From: Mycobacterium kyogaense
GTDB taxonomy: Bacteria > Actinomycetota > Actinomycetes > Mycobacteriales > Mycobacteriaceae
DNA length: 64,000 nt
Reading direction: 5' to 3'
Assembly (NCBI RefSeq): GCF_003254575.1
Contig: NZ_QJUA01000006.1
Location: 1 to 64,000 of the forward strand
The position numbers and the translations under genes were made by a program. The notes beneath the pieces were generated by a model, which saw only the letters and a program-made list of their open reading frames with translations, was not told the origin of the DNA and searched no databases. Positions 1 to 9,321 of the stretch are shown here, one piece after another (the stretch's first letter is position 1; every line of letters starts with the position of its first letter).

Positions 1-23
1 GGTCCGCCGGACGGGGGGCGGGG

Positions 24-1001
24 ATGCCGGCTGATCTGGCTGACGTGGTGGCCGCCTGGGCCCGCGAGGAACCCGACCCCGGTGTCGCCGCCGTGGAGCG
101 ACTGTTGCGTGCGCCTGTCAGCGTAGCCGTGCGCGGACGCTCGGGGGTGGGTCGCAGCGCGGTGGCCAGCGCTCTGGGCGTCCGGGTCGCCGCCCCGGGT
201 GAGGCCGCGGACGTCGAGGTCCTCGTCGTCGCGGAGACGTTGACCGAGGAGGATCGCGCTGTTGTGCGGGCCCCAGGGACGGGGTCGGCGGTGGTGGTAC
301 TGAACAAGGCCGATCTCGGCGGCGCCGCTGCGGGTGGTCCCGTGCGCGCCGCGCACCTGGTGGCCGCGGAGGTCGAGGCGCGGGTGCGAGTACCGGTGGT
401 GCCGATGGTCGCGCTGTTGGCCGGGGTGCGGATCGACGACGACGACGTCGCTGCGCTGCAGGCGCTGGTCGGGACGCCGGCCGACGTGTCCTCGGTGGAC
501 GCGTTCGCGTGTTGCCCGCATCCGCTGGCCGCCGAGGTGCGTCGCGATCTGCTGGACCGGCTGGATCGCTTCGGGCTGGCGCACGCGATCCTCGCCGTGT
601 CGGCCGGGGCGGACGCGGAGGAAGTCACCGCGCGGCTGCGGGCGCTCAGCGGCACCGACGCCGCGCGCGCCGCGATCAGCCGCTCCGCAGCGGAGGTCCG
701 CTATCGGCGCTGCGTGAGCGCGGTGTGCCGGTTACGCGCGCTCGCCGCCGAGCGGGGCGACGAGCGACTCGCCGCGAGTATGGACGGTGACGACGTCACT
801 CTGGCGGTGATGACCGCGGCCGTCGAGGTGGTCGAGGCGTCCGGTGCGACGGTGGATCGCGCCGACGACCTCGGCGCCCACACCCGCCGCGCGCTGCGCT
901 TCCATCACCTGTCCCGCGGCCCCCTCGATGCGCTGCACCGGCGTTGCGCCGCGGACATCATGCGCGGCAGTCTGCGGCTGCTGGAGCCGTGCGGTGGCTG
1001 A
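24..1001 (+). CDS. GTPase-like protein, first of a pair
   Basis: The 325-residue protein has a degenerate P-loop, GRSGVGRS at residues 38-45, with arginine where the Walker A lysine is expected. A guanine-specificity motif NKAD lies at about 94-97, so the fold is probably a GTPase of the TRAFAC type, but nucleotide hydrolysis is doubtful. The rest is alanine and arginine rich with no membrane segment. The stop overlaps the start of the next gene by 8 bases, so the two are translationally coupled, and pckA follows. Gene order suggests the counterpart of Rv0209 (from memory). The ATG at 24 follows a G-rich stretch, but the frame stays open to the left edge, so the true start may lie outside the window. 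Confidence 0.75.
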   Translation: MPADLADVVAAWAREEPDPGVAAVERLLRAPVSVAVRGRSGVGRSAVASALGVRVAAPGEAADVEVLVVAETLTEEDRAVVRAPGTGSAVVVLNKADLGGAAAGGPVRAAHLVAAEVEARVRVPVVPMVALLAGVRIDDDDVAALQALVGTPADVSSVDAFACCPHPLAAEVRRDLLDRLDRFGLAHAILAVSAGADAEEVTARLRALSGTDAARAAISRSAAEVRYRRCVSAVCRLRALAAERGDERLAASMDGDDVTLAVMTAAVEVVEASGATVDRADDLGAHTRRALRFHHLSRGPLDALHRRCAADIMRGSLRLLEPCGG

Positions 1002-2079
1002 GCCGGGTGGCGTTGCCGTGCTGGTGGCGGGCGCCGCGCGGGCGGGGGTGACGAGCGTCGCCTATCGCCTCCGGGAGCGGGTACCGGACTGCCGAGTCGT
1101 CGAGGCCCACGAGCTGACACCCGGGCAGGTTCCGGTCGTCCTGGTGTGGGTGGTGTCGGCGACCGCCCCGATGACGGCGGCCGAGTGTGTCCAGGCCGGG
1201 GCGGTCGCCGCACGCGCCGGCGCGATCATCGCGGTGGTCAACAAGATCGACGACCATCGCCGGTGGTGGCACGTGTTGGCAGCCAACGAGGCCCGATGGC
1301 CGTCGCCCACGTGGGTGGCGGCCGCTGCTGCGCCCCGGCTGGGGGTCCCGCGAATCGACGATGTGGCGGCCGCACTCGCGCATCAGCTGTCCGATCCGCT
1401 GTCGGTCCGGCGCGCCGCCGCGCGCGCCCGGGAGGCGGAGCGGGCGGCGTACGCGCGACGACGAGTCCAGCTGCAGCAGCTGCGGCTCGAGCTGACGTCG
1501 ATGGTCCGGCGCCGCTGCTTCGCGGCGCGCGCCGAGCTGGTCGCGCAGGTGGCGACCATGCGCAACCGCGCGCAGGTCGAAGACCTGGTCCGCGGCCGCT
1601 GTCAGCAGATCCGCGCCGACATCGAGGAGGAGCTCGACGCGCAGGTGGCGGCCCGCGCACCCCTGCCCGTCCTGCCGGACTCGCCACCGCCGCCGTTCCC
1701 GTCAGGTCGTCGCCTGGAAACCCAATTGATGGTCGTGCTGGGTCTCGGCTTCGGCGTCGGGGCGGCGTTGGTGGTGGCGCGACTGATCGCGACGCTCACC
1801 ACCGGCCCGGGGTGGGCGTCCGCGGCGGGAGGAGTGGTCGGGGTGGCGCTCACCGCGTGGGTGGTGCGGGCTCGAGGGCTGCTGCACGACCGCGCGCGGT
1901 GGGAACGCTGGACGGCCGACGTCCTCGCCGCGTTGCGCATCGAGTTGGAGGAGGCGGTGGCGAGCCGCATGCTCACGGCCGACACCGGCCCCAGTGCCGC
2001 CGTCAGTGCCCTTCTCAATGCCGGCTTCAACCCGTCGCGGCGGCCGGAAACGACGGATTTCGCGGTTACCGAGCAGTAG
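994..2079 (+). CDS. Membrane-anchored GTPase-like protein, second of a pair
   Basis: The start is taken as the GTG at 994, giving 361 residues. Residues 13-21 read GAARAGVTS, a P-loop remnant without the lysine, and NKID at 83-86 is a good guanine-specificity motif. A charged alpha-helical stretch (about 135-225) is followed by a proline-rich linker and two hydrophobic segments at about 244-267 and 274-293, then a soluble tail. This layout of a GTPase head, helical stalk and paired membrane helices resembles bacterial dynamin-like pairs, but the match is architectural only. It overlaps the upstream gene by 8 bases and probably works with it. The role is unknown; position matches Rv0210. Confidence 0.72.
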   Translation: MAEPGGVAVLVAGAARAGVTSVAYRLRERVPDCRVVEAHELTPGQVPVVLVWVVSATAPMTAAECVQAGAVAARAGAIIAVVNKIDDHRRWWHVLAANEARWPSPTWVAAAAAPRLGVPRIDDVAAALAHQLSDPLSVRRAAARAREAERAAYARRRVQLQQLRLELTSMVRRRCFAARAELVAQVATMRNRAQVEDLVRGRCQQIRADIEEELDAQVAARAPLPVLPDSPPPPFPSGRRLETQLMVVLGLGFGVGAALVVARLIATLTTGPGWASAAGGVVGVALTAWVVRARGLLHDRARWERWTADVLAALRIELEEAVASRMLTADTGPSAAVSALLNAGFNPSRRPETTDFAVTEQ

Positions 2080-2312
2080 CTGTCCGCCCCGTGCCGATGA
2101 TGACCTCTTCTGAATCGTTCCTGTGAGTGATCGGACACGATCCTGGATTTCCACGGGTATGTCACCCGCGTTAACCTCGAAGGTCAGGAGGGTCGGCGGT
2201 GGTTTGTCAAGACCTCGGACAGGTCGGTGGCGACGGCGTACGTTCCTCCACAAGTTTTCATTCGGGGTTCACCAGGCCAACGCGCAGGAACAGTGCAGGA
2301 GACGACTAGCCA

Positions 2313-4142
2313 ATGACCGCAGCGACCATTCCGGGACTGGATTCCGCACCGACCAAGCACGAGGGGCTGCTCGCCTGGGTTCGGGAGATCGCCGAGCTGA
2401 CGCAGCCCGACCAGGTGGCGTGGGCAGACGGCTCCGAGGAGGAGTACCAGCGCCTGTGCGATCAGCTCGTCGACGCGGGCACATTCCAACGGCTGAACCC
2501 CGACAAGCAGCCGAACTCGTTCTTGGCGCTGTCGGACCCCTCGGATGTGGCACGCGTCGAGTCGCGCACCTTCATCTGCAGCGAGCGGGAGATCGACGCC
2601 GGGCCCACCAACAACTGGATGGACCCCGCCGAGATGCGGGAATTGATGAGCGGCCTGTACCGCGGCAGCATGCGCGGCCGCACGCTGTGGGTGGTGCCGT
2701 TCTGCATGGGCCCGATCGACGCCGAGGATCCGAAGCTCGGGGTGGAGATCACCGACAGCGAGTACGTGGTGGTGTCGATGCGCACGATGACGCGCATGGG
2801 GGCCGCGGCGCTGGAGAAGATCGGTGACGACGGATTCTTCGTCAAGGCGTTGCACTCGATCGGTGCGCCGCTGGAGCCGGGTCAGCAGGACGTGCCGTGG
2901 CCGTGCAACGACACGAAGTACATCACCCATTTCCCCGAGACCCGCGAGATCTGGAGCTACGGCTCCGGCTACGGCGGTAACGCGCTGCTGGGCAAGAAGT
3001 GCTACTCGCTGCGCATCGCCTCGGCGATGGCGCACGACGAGGGCTGGCTCGCCGAGCACATGCTGATCGTCAAGCTGATCTCCCCGGAGAACAAGGCCTA
3101 CTTCGTCGCGGCGGCGTTCCCGTCGGCGTGCGGCAAGACCAACCTCGCGATGCTGCAGCCCACGATTCCCGGCTGGCGGGCCGAGACGGTCGGCGACGAC
3201 ATCGCCTGGATGCGGTTCGGTAAGGACGGCCAGCTCTACGCGGTCAACCCGGAGTTCGGCTTCTTCGGCGTCGCGCCGGGCACAAACTGGAGCAGCAACC
3301 CCAACGCGATGAAAACGATCGCGGCGGGCAACACCGTGTTCACCAACGTCGCCAAGACCGACGACGGTGACGTGTGGTGGGAGGGTCTGGAGGGTGAGCC
3401 GGACCACCTGATCGACTGGAAGGGCCAGGACTGGATCCTGCGCGAGACGGAAAGTAAAGCAGCACACCCCAATTCGCGGTACTGCACGCCGATCTCGCAG
3501 TGCCCGACGCTGGCCCCCGAGTGGGACGACCCGCAGGGCGTGCCGATCTCGGCGATCCTGTTCGGCGGCCGCCGCAAGACCACCGTCCCGCTGATCACCG
3601 AGGCTCGCGACTGGCAGCACGGCGTGTTCATCGGCGCCACGCTGGGCTCCGAGCAGACCGCCGCCGCTGAGGGCAAGGTCGGCACCGTGCGCCGCGACCC
3701 GATGGCGATGCTGCCGTTCCTCGGCTACAACGTCGGCGACTACTTCCAGCACTGGATCAACATCGGCAAGCAGGCCGACGAGTCGAAGCTGCCGAAGGTG
3801 TTCTTCGTCAACTGGTTCCGCCGCGGGAAAGACGGTCGCTTCCTGTGGCCGGGCTTCGGCGAGAACAGCCGCGTGCTCAAGTGGGCGATCGAGCGCATCG
3901 AGCACCAGGCCGACGGTCGCAGCACCCCGATCGGCATCGTGCCCACGGCAGCCGATCTGGACCTGTCCGGACTCGACGTGAACCCGGCCGATGTCGATGA
4001 AGCGCTGGCCGTGAACGCCGACGAGTGGCGCGCCGAGCTGCCGCTGATCGAGGAATGGTTCGAATTCGTCGGCGAGAAGCTGCCTACCGGTATCAAGGAC
4101 GAGTTCGACACGCTCAAGACGCGTCTCGCCGAAGCTGAGTAG
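2313..4142 (+). CDS. pckA: Phosphoenolpyruvate carboxykinase (GTP)
   Basis: This enzyme converts oxaloacetate and GTP to phosphoenolpyruvate, GDP and CO2 in the cytosol. It is the entry to gluconeogenesis that mycobacteria need when growing on fatty acids or cholesterol. The 609-residue length fits the GTP-dependent class. The P-loop with the reactive cysteine is FPSACGKTN at 269-277 (Cys273), and the kinase-2 region VGDDIAW follows at about 293. A GGAGA ribosome-binding sequence precedes the ATG at 2313. It stands alone in a 233-base upstream gap in which no clear operator was identified. The neighbouring fatty-acid genes fit a gluconeogenic role. Confidence 0.97.
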   Translation: MTAATIPGLDSAPTKHEGLLAWVREIAELTQPDQVAWADGSEEEYQRLCDQLVDAGTFQRLNPDKQPNSFLALSDPSDVARVESRTFICSEREIDAGPTNNWMDPAEMRELMSGLYRGSMRGRTLWVVPFCMGPIDAEDPKLGVEITDSEYVVVSMRTMTRMGAAALEKIGDDGFFVKALHSIGAPLEPGQQDVPWPCNDTKYITHFPETREIWSYGSGYGGNALLGKKCYSLRIASAMAHDEGWLAEHMLIVKLISPENKAYFVAAAFPSACGKTNLAMLQPTIPGWRAETVGDDIAWMRFGKDGQLYAVNPEFGFFGVAPGTNWSSNPNAMKTIAAGNTVFTNVAKTDDGDVWWEGLEGEPDHLIDWKGQDWILRETESKAAHPNSRYCTPISQCPTLAPEWDDPQGVPISAILFGGRRKTTVPLITEARDWQHGVFIGATLGSEQTAAAEGKVGTVRRDPMAMLPFLGYNVGDYFQHWINIGKQADESKLPKVFFVNWFRRGKDGRFLWPGFGENSRVLKWAIERIEHQADGRSTPIGIVPTAADLDLSGLDVNPADVDEALAVNADEWRAELPLIEEWFEFVGEKLPTGIKDEFDTLKTRLAEAE

Positions 4143-4156
4143 CTTCAGAAGCACCC

Positions 4157-4192
4157 CGACGCCCTACTTGACGCCCGTCAAGTAGGGCGTCG
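4157..4192. promoter_or_regulatory. Perfect 36-bp palindrome upstream of fadD4
   Basis: Two exact 17-base arms, CGACGCCCTACTTGACG (4157-4173) and its reverse complement (4176-4192), are separated by two bases. The left arm contains TTGACG (4168-4173), a good -35 hexamer, and the right arm abuts the TATTCT -10 element. A regulator bound here would cover the whole upstream half of the fadD4 promoter. A secondary role as a pckA transcription terminator is possible because the hairpin sits 15 bases after the pckA stop, though no T-run follows. Confidence 0.85.
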
Positions 4193-4198
4193 TATTCT
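4193..4198 (+). promoter_or_regulatory. Leaderless fadD4 promoter, -10 element
   Basis: TATTCT fits the TANNNT mycobacterial -10 and lies six bases before the fadD4 ATG. Transcription should therefore begin at the start codon itself. A TTGACG hexamer lies 19 bases upstream inside the palindrome, and no Shine-Dalgarno sequence is present. Confidence 0.7.
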
Positions 4199-4204
4199 CT
4201 CCCC

Positions 4205-5755
4205 ATGCAGATCCGCGACACCGCTGTTGCCACGCCTGACAAGCCTGCGATCATCATGTATCCGTCCGGCACGGTGGTGACGTTCGGCGAACTCGAGGCC
4301 CGGGCCAACCGGTTGGCGCACCTGTTCCGCGACGCCGGTCTGGTCGAAGGCGACGCCGTCGCGATCCTGATGGAGAACAACCAGCACATGCACGCGGTCA
4401 TGTGGGCTGCGCGCCGCGCCGGGCTGTACTACGTCCCCATCAACACCCACCTGACCGCCGCTGAGGCCGCCTACATCATCGACAACAGCTCAGCCAAGGC
4501 GATCGTCGGCTCCGGCAAGCTCACCGACACTCTCCATGGCCTGGAAGCCGAACTGCCGAACGGACTGCCGCCGGTGCGCCTCATCGCCGACGGAGCCGAA
4601 TCGTCGGCGACAAGCGCCTCCAGCCGCTTGGACGGTTGGCAGAGTTACCCGGAATGCGTTGCCGGGCTTCCTGATACACCGATCGATGACGAGATCGAGG
4701 GCGATCTGCTGCAGTACTCGTCGGGCACCACCGGCCGCCCCAAGGGCATCAAACGCGCGCTGCCGCACGTCCCCCCGGCCGAGGCGCCGGGACTGATGGC
4801 TGCGCTCGTGTCGTTCTGGATGCATCCCGACGCGGTGTATCTCAGCCCGGCGCCGCTGTATCACACCGCCCCGTCGGTGTGGTCGATGCAGACGCAGGCC
4901 GGCGGCATCACGACGGTGGTGATGGAGAAGTTCGACGCCGAGGGTGCGCTGGACGCGATCGCCAAGCACAAGGTCACGCACGGGCAGTTCGTGCCGGTCA
5001 TGTTCACCCGCATGCTCAAGCTGCCCGAGGAGGTGCGCGCCTCCTACGATGTGTCCAGCCTGCAGCGCGTGATGCACGCTGCTGCACCGTGTCCCGTCGA
5101 CATCAAGAAGCAGATGATCGACTGGTGGGGGCCCATCGTCGACGAGTACTACGCATCCTCGGAGGCGCACGGATCGACGCTGATCTTCGCCGAGGACTGG
5201 CTGACACACCCGGGGTCGGTCGGTAAGCCGATGGCCGGTGCCGTGCACATCCTCGACGAGGACGGTAACGAGCTGCCACCCGGCCAGCCCGGCGAGATCT
5301 ACTTCGAGGGCGGCAACGACTTCGAGTACCTCAACGATCCCGCCAAGACCGAGAGCTCTCGTGACCCGCGCGGCTGGAAGACGGTGGGAGACATCGGGTA
5401 TCTCGACGAGGAAGGCTTCCTCTATCTGACGGACCGCCGCCACCACATGATCATCTCCGGTGGTGTGAACATCTATCCGCAGGAAGCCGAGAACCTGCTC
5501 GTCACGCATCCGTTGGTGATGGATGCCGCGGTGTTCGGGATTCCCGATGACGAGATGGGTCAGAAGGTGAAGGCGGTCGTGCAGACCGTCGACCCCGCCG
5601 ACGCCACCGACGACTTCGCCGACGAACTGATCGCGTGGCTGCGGGACCGGTTGGCGCACTACAAGTGCCCGCGTTCCCTGTCGTTCGAGGCGCAGCTGCC
5701 GCGCACCGATACCGGCAAACTGTTCAAGCAGGAGCTGATCGCGAAGTACAGCTGA
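4205..5755 (+). CDS. fadD4: Fatty-acyl-CoA/AMP synthetase, FadD4-like
   Basis: This 516-residue member of the ANL adenylating family activates a carboxylic acid with ATP and joins it to CoA. The phosphate-binding loop YSSGTTGRPKG is near residue 176. The acyl-adenylate motif YYASSEAHGS and the hinge region GGVNIYPQEAEN are both present, and the C-terminal lysine region ends in TGKLFKQEL. Its position after pckA matches fadD4. The substrate cannot be read from sequence. It appears to be transcribed from its own leaderless promoter under a large palindrome. Its stop (TGA) abuts the stop of the convergent SDR gene, forming TGATCA. Confidence 0.9.
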   Translation: MQIRDTAVATPDKPAIIMYPSGTVVTFGELEARANRLAHLFRDAGLVEGDAVAILMENNQHMHAVMWAARRAGLYYVPINTHLTAAEAAYIIDNSSAKAIVGSGKLTDTLHGLEAELPNGLPPVRLIADGAESSATSASSRLDGWQSYPECVAGLPDTPIDDEIEGDLLQYSSGTTGRPKGIKRALPHVPPAEAPGLMAALVSFWMHPDAVYLSPAPLYHTAPSVWSMQTQAGGITTVVMEKFDAEGALDAIAKHKVTHGQFVPVMFTRMLKLPEEVRASYDVSSLQRVMHAAAPCPVDIKKQMIDWWGPIVDEYYASSEAHGSTLIFAEDWLTHPGSVGKPMAGAVHILDEDGNELPPGQPGEIYFEGGNDFEYLNDPAKTESSRDPRGWKTVGDIGYLDEEGFLYLTDRRHHMIISGGVNIYPQEAENLLVTHPLVMDAAVFGIPDDEMGQKVKAVVQTVDPADATDDFADELIAWLRDRLAHYKCPRSLSFEAQLPRTDTGKLFKQELIAKYS

Positions 5756-6484
5756 TCAGCGCTGACGTGCCGGCCGGATGATCAGCTCGTTGACGTCCAC
5801 CTCCGCGGGTTCGCCGATCGCATAGGCGATTCCGCGGGCGATCGCGTCCGGCGGGATCGCGGCTGCCCGGTAGTCCTGCATGGCCGCGGCCGCAGTGGAA
5901 TCGGTGATGGTGTCGGCCAATTCGGACTCGACGACACCGGGGGACACCGTCGTCACCCGGATCGACGGGTCCACTTCCAGTCGTAGGCCCTCGGTGATCG
6001 CCCAGGCCGCGTACTTGGTGGCGCAATAGACGGCCGCGGTGGGCACCACCTCGTGCGCGCCGATCGACGCGACGGTGACGACGTGGCCCTCGCCCTGACG
6101 CTGGAAGTGCGGCAGCGCAGCGGCGATTCCGTTGAGCAGGCCGCGCACGTTCACGTCGATCATGGTGTCCCACTGGTCGACCAACAGCGCGTCGAGTCGG
6201 GACAGCGGCATCACCCCGGCGTTGTTGACGATCACATCGAGGCGGCCGTGCGTGGCGACTGTCGCGTCGACGAACGCGCTCACCGCCGCCCTGTCGGTGA
6301 CGTCGAGCGTGCGGACCTCGATGCTGCCGCCGCGGGCTGTGACGCGTTCGGCGAGCGCTTTGAGGCGCTCGGTCCGGCGGGCCCCGGCGACGACATGATG
6401 CCCCTCCGCGGCAAGCCGTTCGGCAACGGCCTCGCCGATCCCGCTGCTGGCCCCGGTGACGATGATGATCTTCGAATCGCTCAT
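5756..6484 (-). CDS. Short-chain dehydrogenase/reductase (classical SDR)
   Basis: The 242-residue protein has the cofactor motif TGASSGIG near its N-terminus, NNAG, and the catalytic YCATK triad with the upstream serine (VASIGA). It should oxidise or reduce an alcohol or carbonyl with NAD(P). A GTG ten codons upstream (6514) is possible, but the ATG at 6484 begins just before the first beta strand, MSDSKIIIVTG, and is preferred. It is divergent from the helix-turn-helix regulator at 6571 across 86 bases. SDR genes beside MmyB-like regulators are a common actinobacterial pairing, so that regulator probably controls it. The substrate is unknown. Confidence 0.88.
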   Translation of the reverse strand: MSDSKIIIVTGASSGIGEAVAERLAAEGHHVVAGARRTERLKALAERVTARGGSIEVRTLDVTDRAAVSAFVDATVATHGRLDVIVNNAGVMPLSRLDALLVDQWDTMIDVNVRGLLNGIAAALPHFQRQGEGHVVTVASIGAHEVVPTAAVYCATKYAAWAITEGLRLEVDPSIRVTTVSPGVVESELADTITDSTAAAAMQDYRAAAIPPDAIARGIAYAIGEPAEVDVNELIIRPARQR

Positions 6485-6570
6485 GACACGAGCTTCACCG
6501 GCGGCGGTCCGCACAACCAGGGTGCGCTACACCCACCCCTGGCGGCGATGAATTTCCTACGCTGGGGGCA

Positions 6571-7416
6571 ATGACCGAGCTGGGCGAGTACCTGAAGAGC
6601 CGGCGGGCCGCGCTGCGTCCCGCCGACGTCGGGCTGGCCAGTACGGGCACGCGTCGCGTTCCCGGGTTGCGGCGCGAAGAGGTGGCGCTGTTGGCGGGGG
6701 TCAGCGTCGACTACTACGGGAGGCTCGAGCAGGGTCGGGAGCGCTCCCCGTCGGTGCAGATGCTCGACGCGCTGGCGACTGCCCTACGTCTCGACGACGA
6801 CGGTCGGGCGCATCTGTACATGCTGGCGCGGCTCACTCCACGGACTGATCGGGTTGGGCCGTCGGAGGTCGATCCCGGGCTTCTCCGGCTGATGGAGGCC
6901 TGGCCGGACAACCCCGCGCTGATCTACAACCGGGCCTACGACATCCTGGCCGCCAATCGCCTCGCTCGCGTGCTGTTCGGCGAGCTGGGTGCGGTCGGCA
7001 ACCTCCTGTTGCTGGTGTTCAACGACCCGCGGGCGCGCACCTTCTACGCGGACTGGGCGGAGGTGGCTGCAGATTCGGTGGCCGGCTTCCGCATGGCCTA
7101 CGGTTCGGCCCCGGAGGATCCGCGTGCTCGCGCCGTGCTCGCCGAGCTGATGCCGGGGGAGGAGTTCCGAACACTCTGGGAGCGCCGCGATGCACGACGG
7201 AAGTGTCTCCAACGCAAGAGCTTCAGTCATCCCGAGGTCGGCCTGGTGACGCTGAACATGCAGACCTTCGACGTCCGGTCGGCCCCCGGCCAGGAATTGA
7301 TCGTCTACGACGCCGAGCCGGACACGACCAGTGCCGATGCCCTGAAGTTGCTCGGAACACTGGCCGCCACATTGTCGATTCCGGGGGCTAGGGCTATCCC
7401 GAGCGATGCAGGGTGA
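6571..7416 (+). CDS. XRE-type regulator with MmyB-like ligand domain
   Basis: The N-terminal helix-turn-helix (about residues 5-75) includes the family signature RRVPGLRREEVALLAGVS followed by DYYGRLEQGR. The C-terminal region (about 100-270) matches the MmyB-like ligand-binding fold found in this regulator family. Its -10 TACGCT (6558-6563) lies seven bases before the ATG, so the mRNA is probably leaderless. It is divergent from the SDR gene and likely represses it. Its last 23 bases overlap the 3' end of the convergent GntR gene. Confidence 0.9.
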   Translation: MTELGEYLKSRRAALRPADVGLASTGTRRVPGLRREEVALLAGVSVDYYGRLEQGRERSPSVQMLDALATALRLDDDGRAHLYMLARLTPRTDRVGPSEVDPGLLRLMEAWPDNPALIYNRAYDILAANRLARVLFGELGAVGNLLLLVFNDPRARTFYADWAEVAADSVAGFRMAYGSAPEDPRARAVLAELMPGEEFRTLWERRDARRKCLQRKSFSHPEVGLVTLNMQTFDVRSAPGQELIVYDAEPDTTSADALKLLGTLAATLSIPGARAIPSDAG

Positions 7417-8122
7417 TCCGGTAGGTGTACTGCTCGGGCAGGAAGTGGCTGACGGCGAGTTCGACGGCATGCCCGTCGGAGTCGCGATAGAGCCGGTCGA
7501 CCCGCAGCATCGGATGCCCTTGTGCGCACCCGATGGCGGCCGCGACACCGTCGTCCGCGGTGCCCACGGTGATCGACTGCGCCGCCTCGGCGATCGGACT
7601 GCCCAGGTGCGGCTCGAGCAGCCCTATCACGGTGTGCCTGCTCTGGGCTCCGGTGCGCAGATCGGCCGACGCCGTGACCATCGTCGCCACCTCTGGAGGG
7701 AGGTGAACCACCGTGTGGCCGAACGGGATTCCATCGTGCATCCTTCGGAAGACGACCGTGTGAACGACGTCGCCGTCGAGGCGTAGCCGGCTGGCCGCAT
7801 CGATGTCGACCCGCCGGCGTAGTCCGTCGACAACCTCCATCGTCGTGTCGTCGGACAGGCTCATCAGATCGTCGATCGAGCCGAGCCTGCGCAGGTAGCG
7901 GCGGCTGTCCCCACCGGCGTAGGTGCCGCGCCCGGGCACCCGGTACACCATGCCTTCGGCGACCAGATCCTGGAATGCGCGCCGTACAGTCTGCCGCGAA
8001 AGGCCATACAGCTCAGACAGTTCGGACTCTGTGGGTAAACGCGCGCCGCCTGCGTATCGGCCGCCGCGGATCTCCTCGCGCAGCTGTTCGCGCAGCACCT
8101 GGTAGGCCGGCGCGGGCTTCAC
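7394..8122 (-). CDS. GntR-family regulator, HutC subfamily with UTRA domain
   Basis: The 242-residue protein has a winged helix (about residues 6-72, including LPTESELSELYGLSRQTVRR) and a C-terminal UTRA effector domain (about 90-235, ending LPEQYTYRITLHRSG). Such proteins sense a small metabolite and usually repress nearby genes. Its GTG start at 8122 abuts the TAA stop of fadE3, so the two form an operon and the regulator may sense a fadE3 pathway intermediate. The M. tuberculosis locus is not remembered to carry this gene. The 3' end overlaps the convergent XRE gene by 23 bases. Confidence 0.9.
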   Translation of the reverse strand: MKPAPAYQVLREQLREEIRGGRYAGGARLPTESELSELYGLSRQTVRRAFQDLVAEGMVYRVPGRGTYAGGDSRRYLRRLGSIDDLMSLSDDTTMEVVDGLRRRVDIDAASRLRLDGDVVHTVVFRRMHDGIPFGHTVVHLPPEVATMVTASADLRTGAQSRHTVIGLLEPHLGSPIAEAAQSITVGTADDGVAAAIGCAQGHPMLRVDRLYRDSDGHAVELAVSHFLPEQYTYRITLHRSG

Positions 8123-9283
8123 TTACAGTCCGCCACGGGCGACGAGTTGTGCGGCGATGACGTTGCGTTGGATCTCGTTGGTGCCTTCGCCGACGATCAT
8201 GAGGGGGGCGTCGCGGAAGTAGCGTTCGACGTCGTATTCGCATGAGTAGCCGTAGCCGCCGTGGATGCGCACGGCGCCCAGGGCGATCTCCATGGCGGAC
8301 TCAGAGGCGAAGAGTTTGGCCATGCCGGCTTCCATGTCAGCGCGCTGGCCGCTGTCGTAGCAGTCGGCGGCGTGGAGGGTGAGCTGGCGGGCGGCGGTCA
8401 GCTTGGTCGCCATGTCGGCCAGATAGTGGCCGATGGCCTGGTGTTTGTAGATGGGTTGGCCGAAGCTCTCGCGGTCCTGGGCGTAGGCAAGGGCGTCGTC
8501 GAGGGCGGCGGTCGCCACTCCGAGAGCCCGCGAGGCGACTTGGATGCGGCCGGTTTCGAGGCCTTTCATCATCTGGGCGAAGCCCTTGCCGGGGGCACCG
8601 CCGAGGATGGCGGTTGCCGGGACGCGGCAGTCGTCGAAGGACAGCTCGCAGGATTCGACGCCTTTGTAGCCGAGTTTGGGCAGGTCGCGGGAGACGGTCA
8701 GGCCGGGGGCGGGGTTCTCGACCAGGACGATGGAGATACCCTTGTGTTTGGGTTCGGCTGCGGGGTCGGTTTTGCAGAGCAGGGCGATCAGGCCGGAGCG
8801 GCGGGCGTTGGAGATCCAGGTCTTGGCCCCCGAGATGATCAGGTCGTCTCCGCCTGCGCGGGCGAGGGTGGTCATGTTCTGTAGGTCCGAGCCGCCGCCG
8901 GGTTCGGTCAGGGCCATGGTGGCGCGCAGTTCCCCGGTGGCCATGGCGGGCAGATACTTCTGCTTCTGTTCCTCGGTGCCGAACAACGCGATCAGCTTGG
9001 CGACAACGGTGTGGCCGCCCATTGCCCCGGCCAGGCTCATCCATCCGCGGGCCAGTTCTTGGGTGACCAGCACATAGCAGCGCGTCGAGACGGGGGCGCC
9101 GCCGTACTCGTCGGGCACGGCCAGGCCGTAGATCCCGATCTGCTTCATCGCTTCGATCCACGCCTCGGGGTAGGTGTTGGCGTGTTCGACCTCGCGCACC
9201 GACGGTTTCACCTCACGGTCGATGAACGACCGCACGGTCTCGACCAGCATGACCTCTTCATCAGTGAGCATATGTACGGCCAT
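8123..9283 (-). CDS. fadE3: Acyl-CoA dehydrogenase, FadE3-like
   Basis: The 386-residue flavoenzyme removes two hydrogens from an acyl-CoA to give the 2-enoyl-CoA. The ACAD signature ATMALTEPGGGSDLQNM is near residue 125, FAD-binding TWISNARRSG follows, and the C-terminal RDAPLMIVGEGTNEIQRN carries the typical helical end. The ATG at 9283 is preferred over longer forms because the upstream residues are basic and not family-like. It forms an operon with the GntR gene downstream and is divergent from the MaoC-like hydratase, which could catalyse the next beta-oxidation step. Confidence 0.92.
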   Translation of the reverse strand: MAVHMLTDEEVMLVETVRSFIDREVKPSVREVEHANTYPEAWIEAMKQIGIYGLAVPDEYGGAPVSTRCYVLVTQELARGWMSLAGAMGGHTVVAKLIALFGTEEQKQKYLPAMATGELRATMALTEPGGGSDLQNMTTLARAGGDDLIISGAKTWISNARRSGLIALLCKTDPAAEPKHKGISIVLVENPAPGLTVSRDLPKLGYKGVESCELSFDDCRVPATAILGGAPGKGFAQMMKGLETGRIQVASRALGVATAALDDALAYAQDRESFGQPIYKHQAIGHYLADMATKLTAARQLTLHAADCYDSGQRADMEAGMAKLFASESAMEIALGAVRIHGGYGYSCEYDVERYFRDAPLMIVGEGTNEIQRNVIAAQLVARGGL

Positions 9284-9293
9284 GCGACCGATG

Positions 9294-9313
9294 TTGACAC
9301 ACTGCGCAGTCAA
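9294..9313. promoter_or_regulatory. Candidate GntR operator between fadE3 and MaoC genes
   Basis: TTGACACACTGCGCAGTCAA has matching outer half-sites TTGAC and GTCAA and contains the off-centre perfect 10-bp palindrome ACTGCGCAGT (9301-9310). It fills most of the 38-base divergent gap. Its ends also read as -35 hexamers in both directions. Binding by the fadE3-linked GntR protein is inferred from proximity only. Confidence 0.5.
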
Positions 9314-9321
9314 GTGCCAGC

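Noticed and set aside
2184..4154. 656-codon open frame antisense to pckA
   Set aside because: It mirrors the codon periodicity of a certain gene in high-GC DNA; it has no family motif and histidine/arginine-rich composition.
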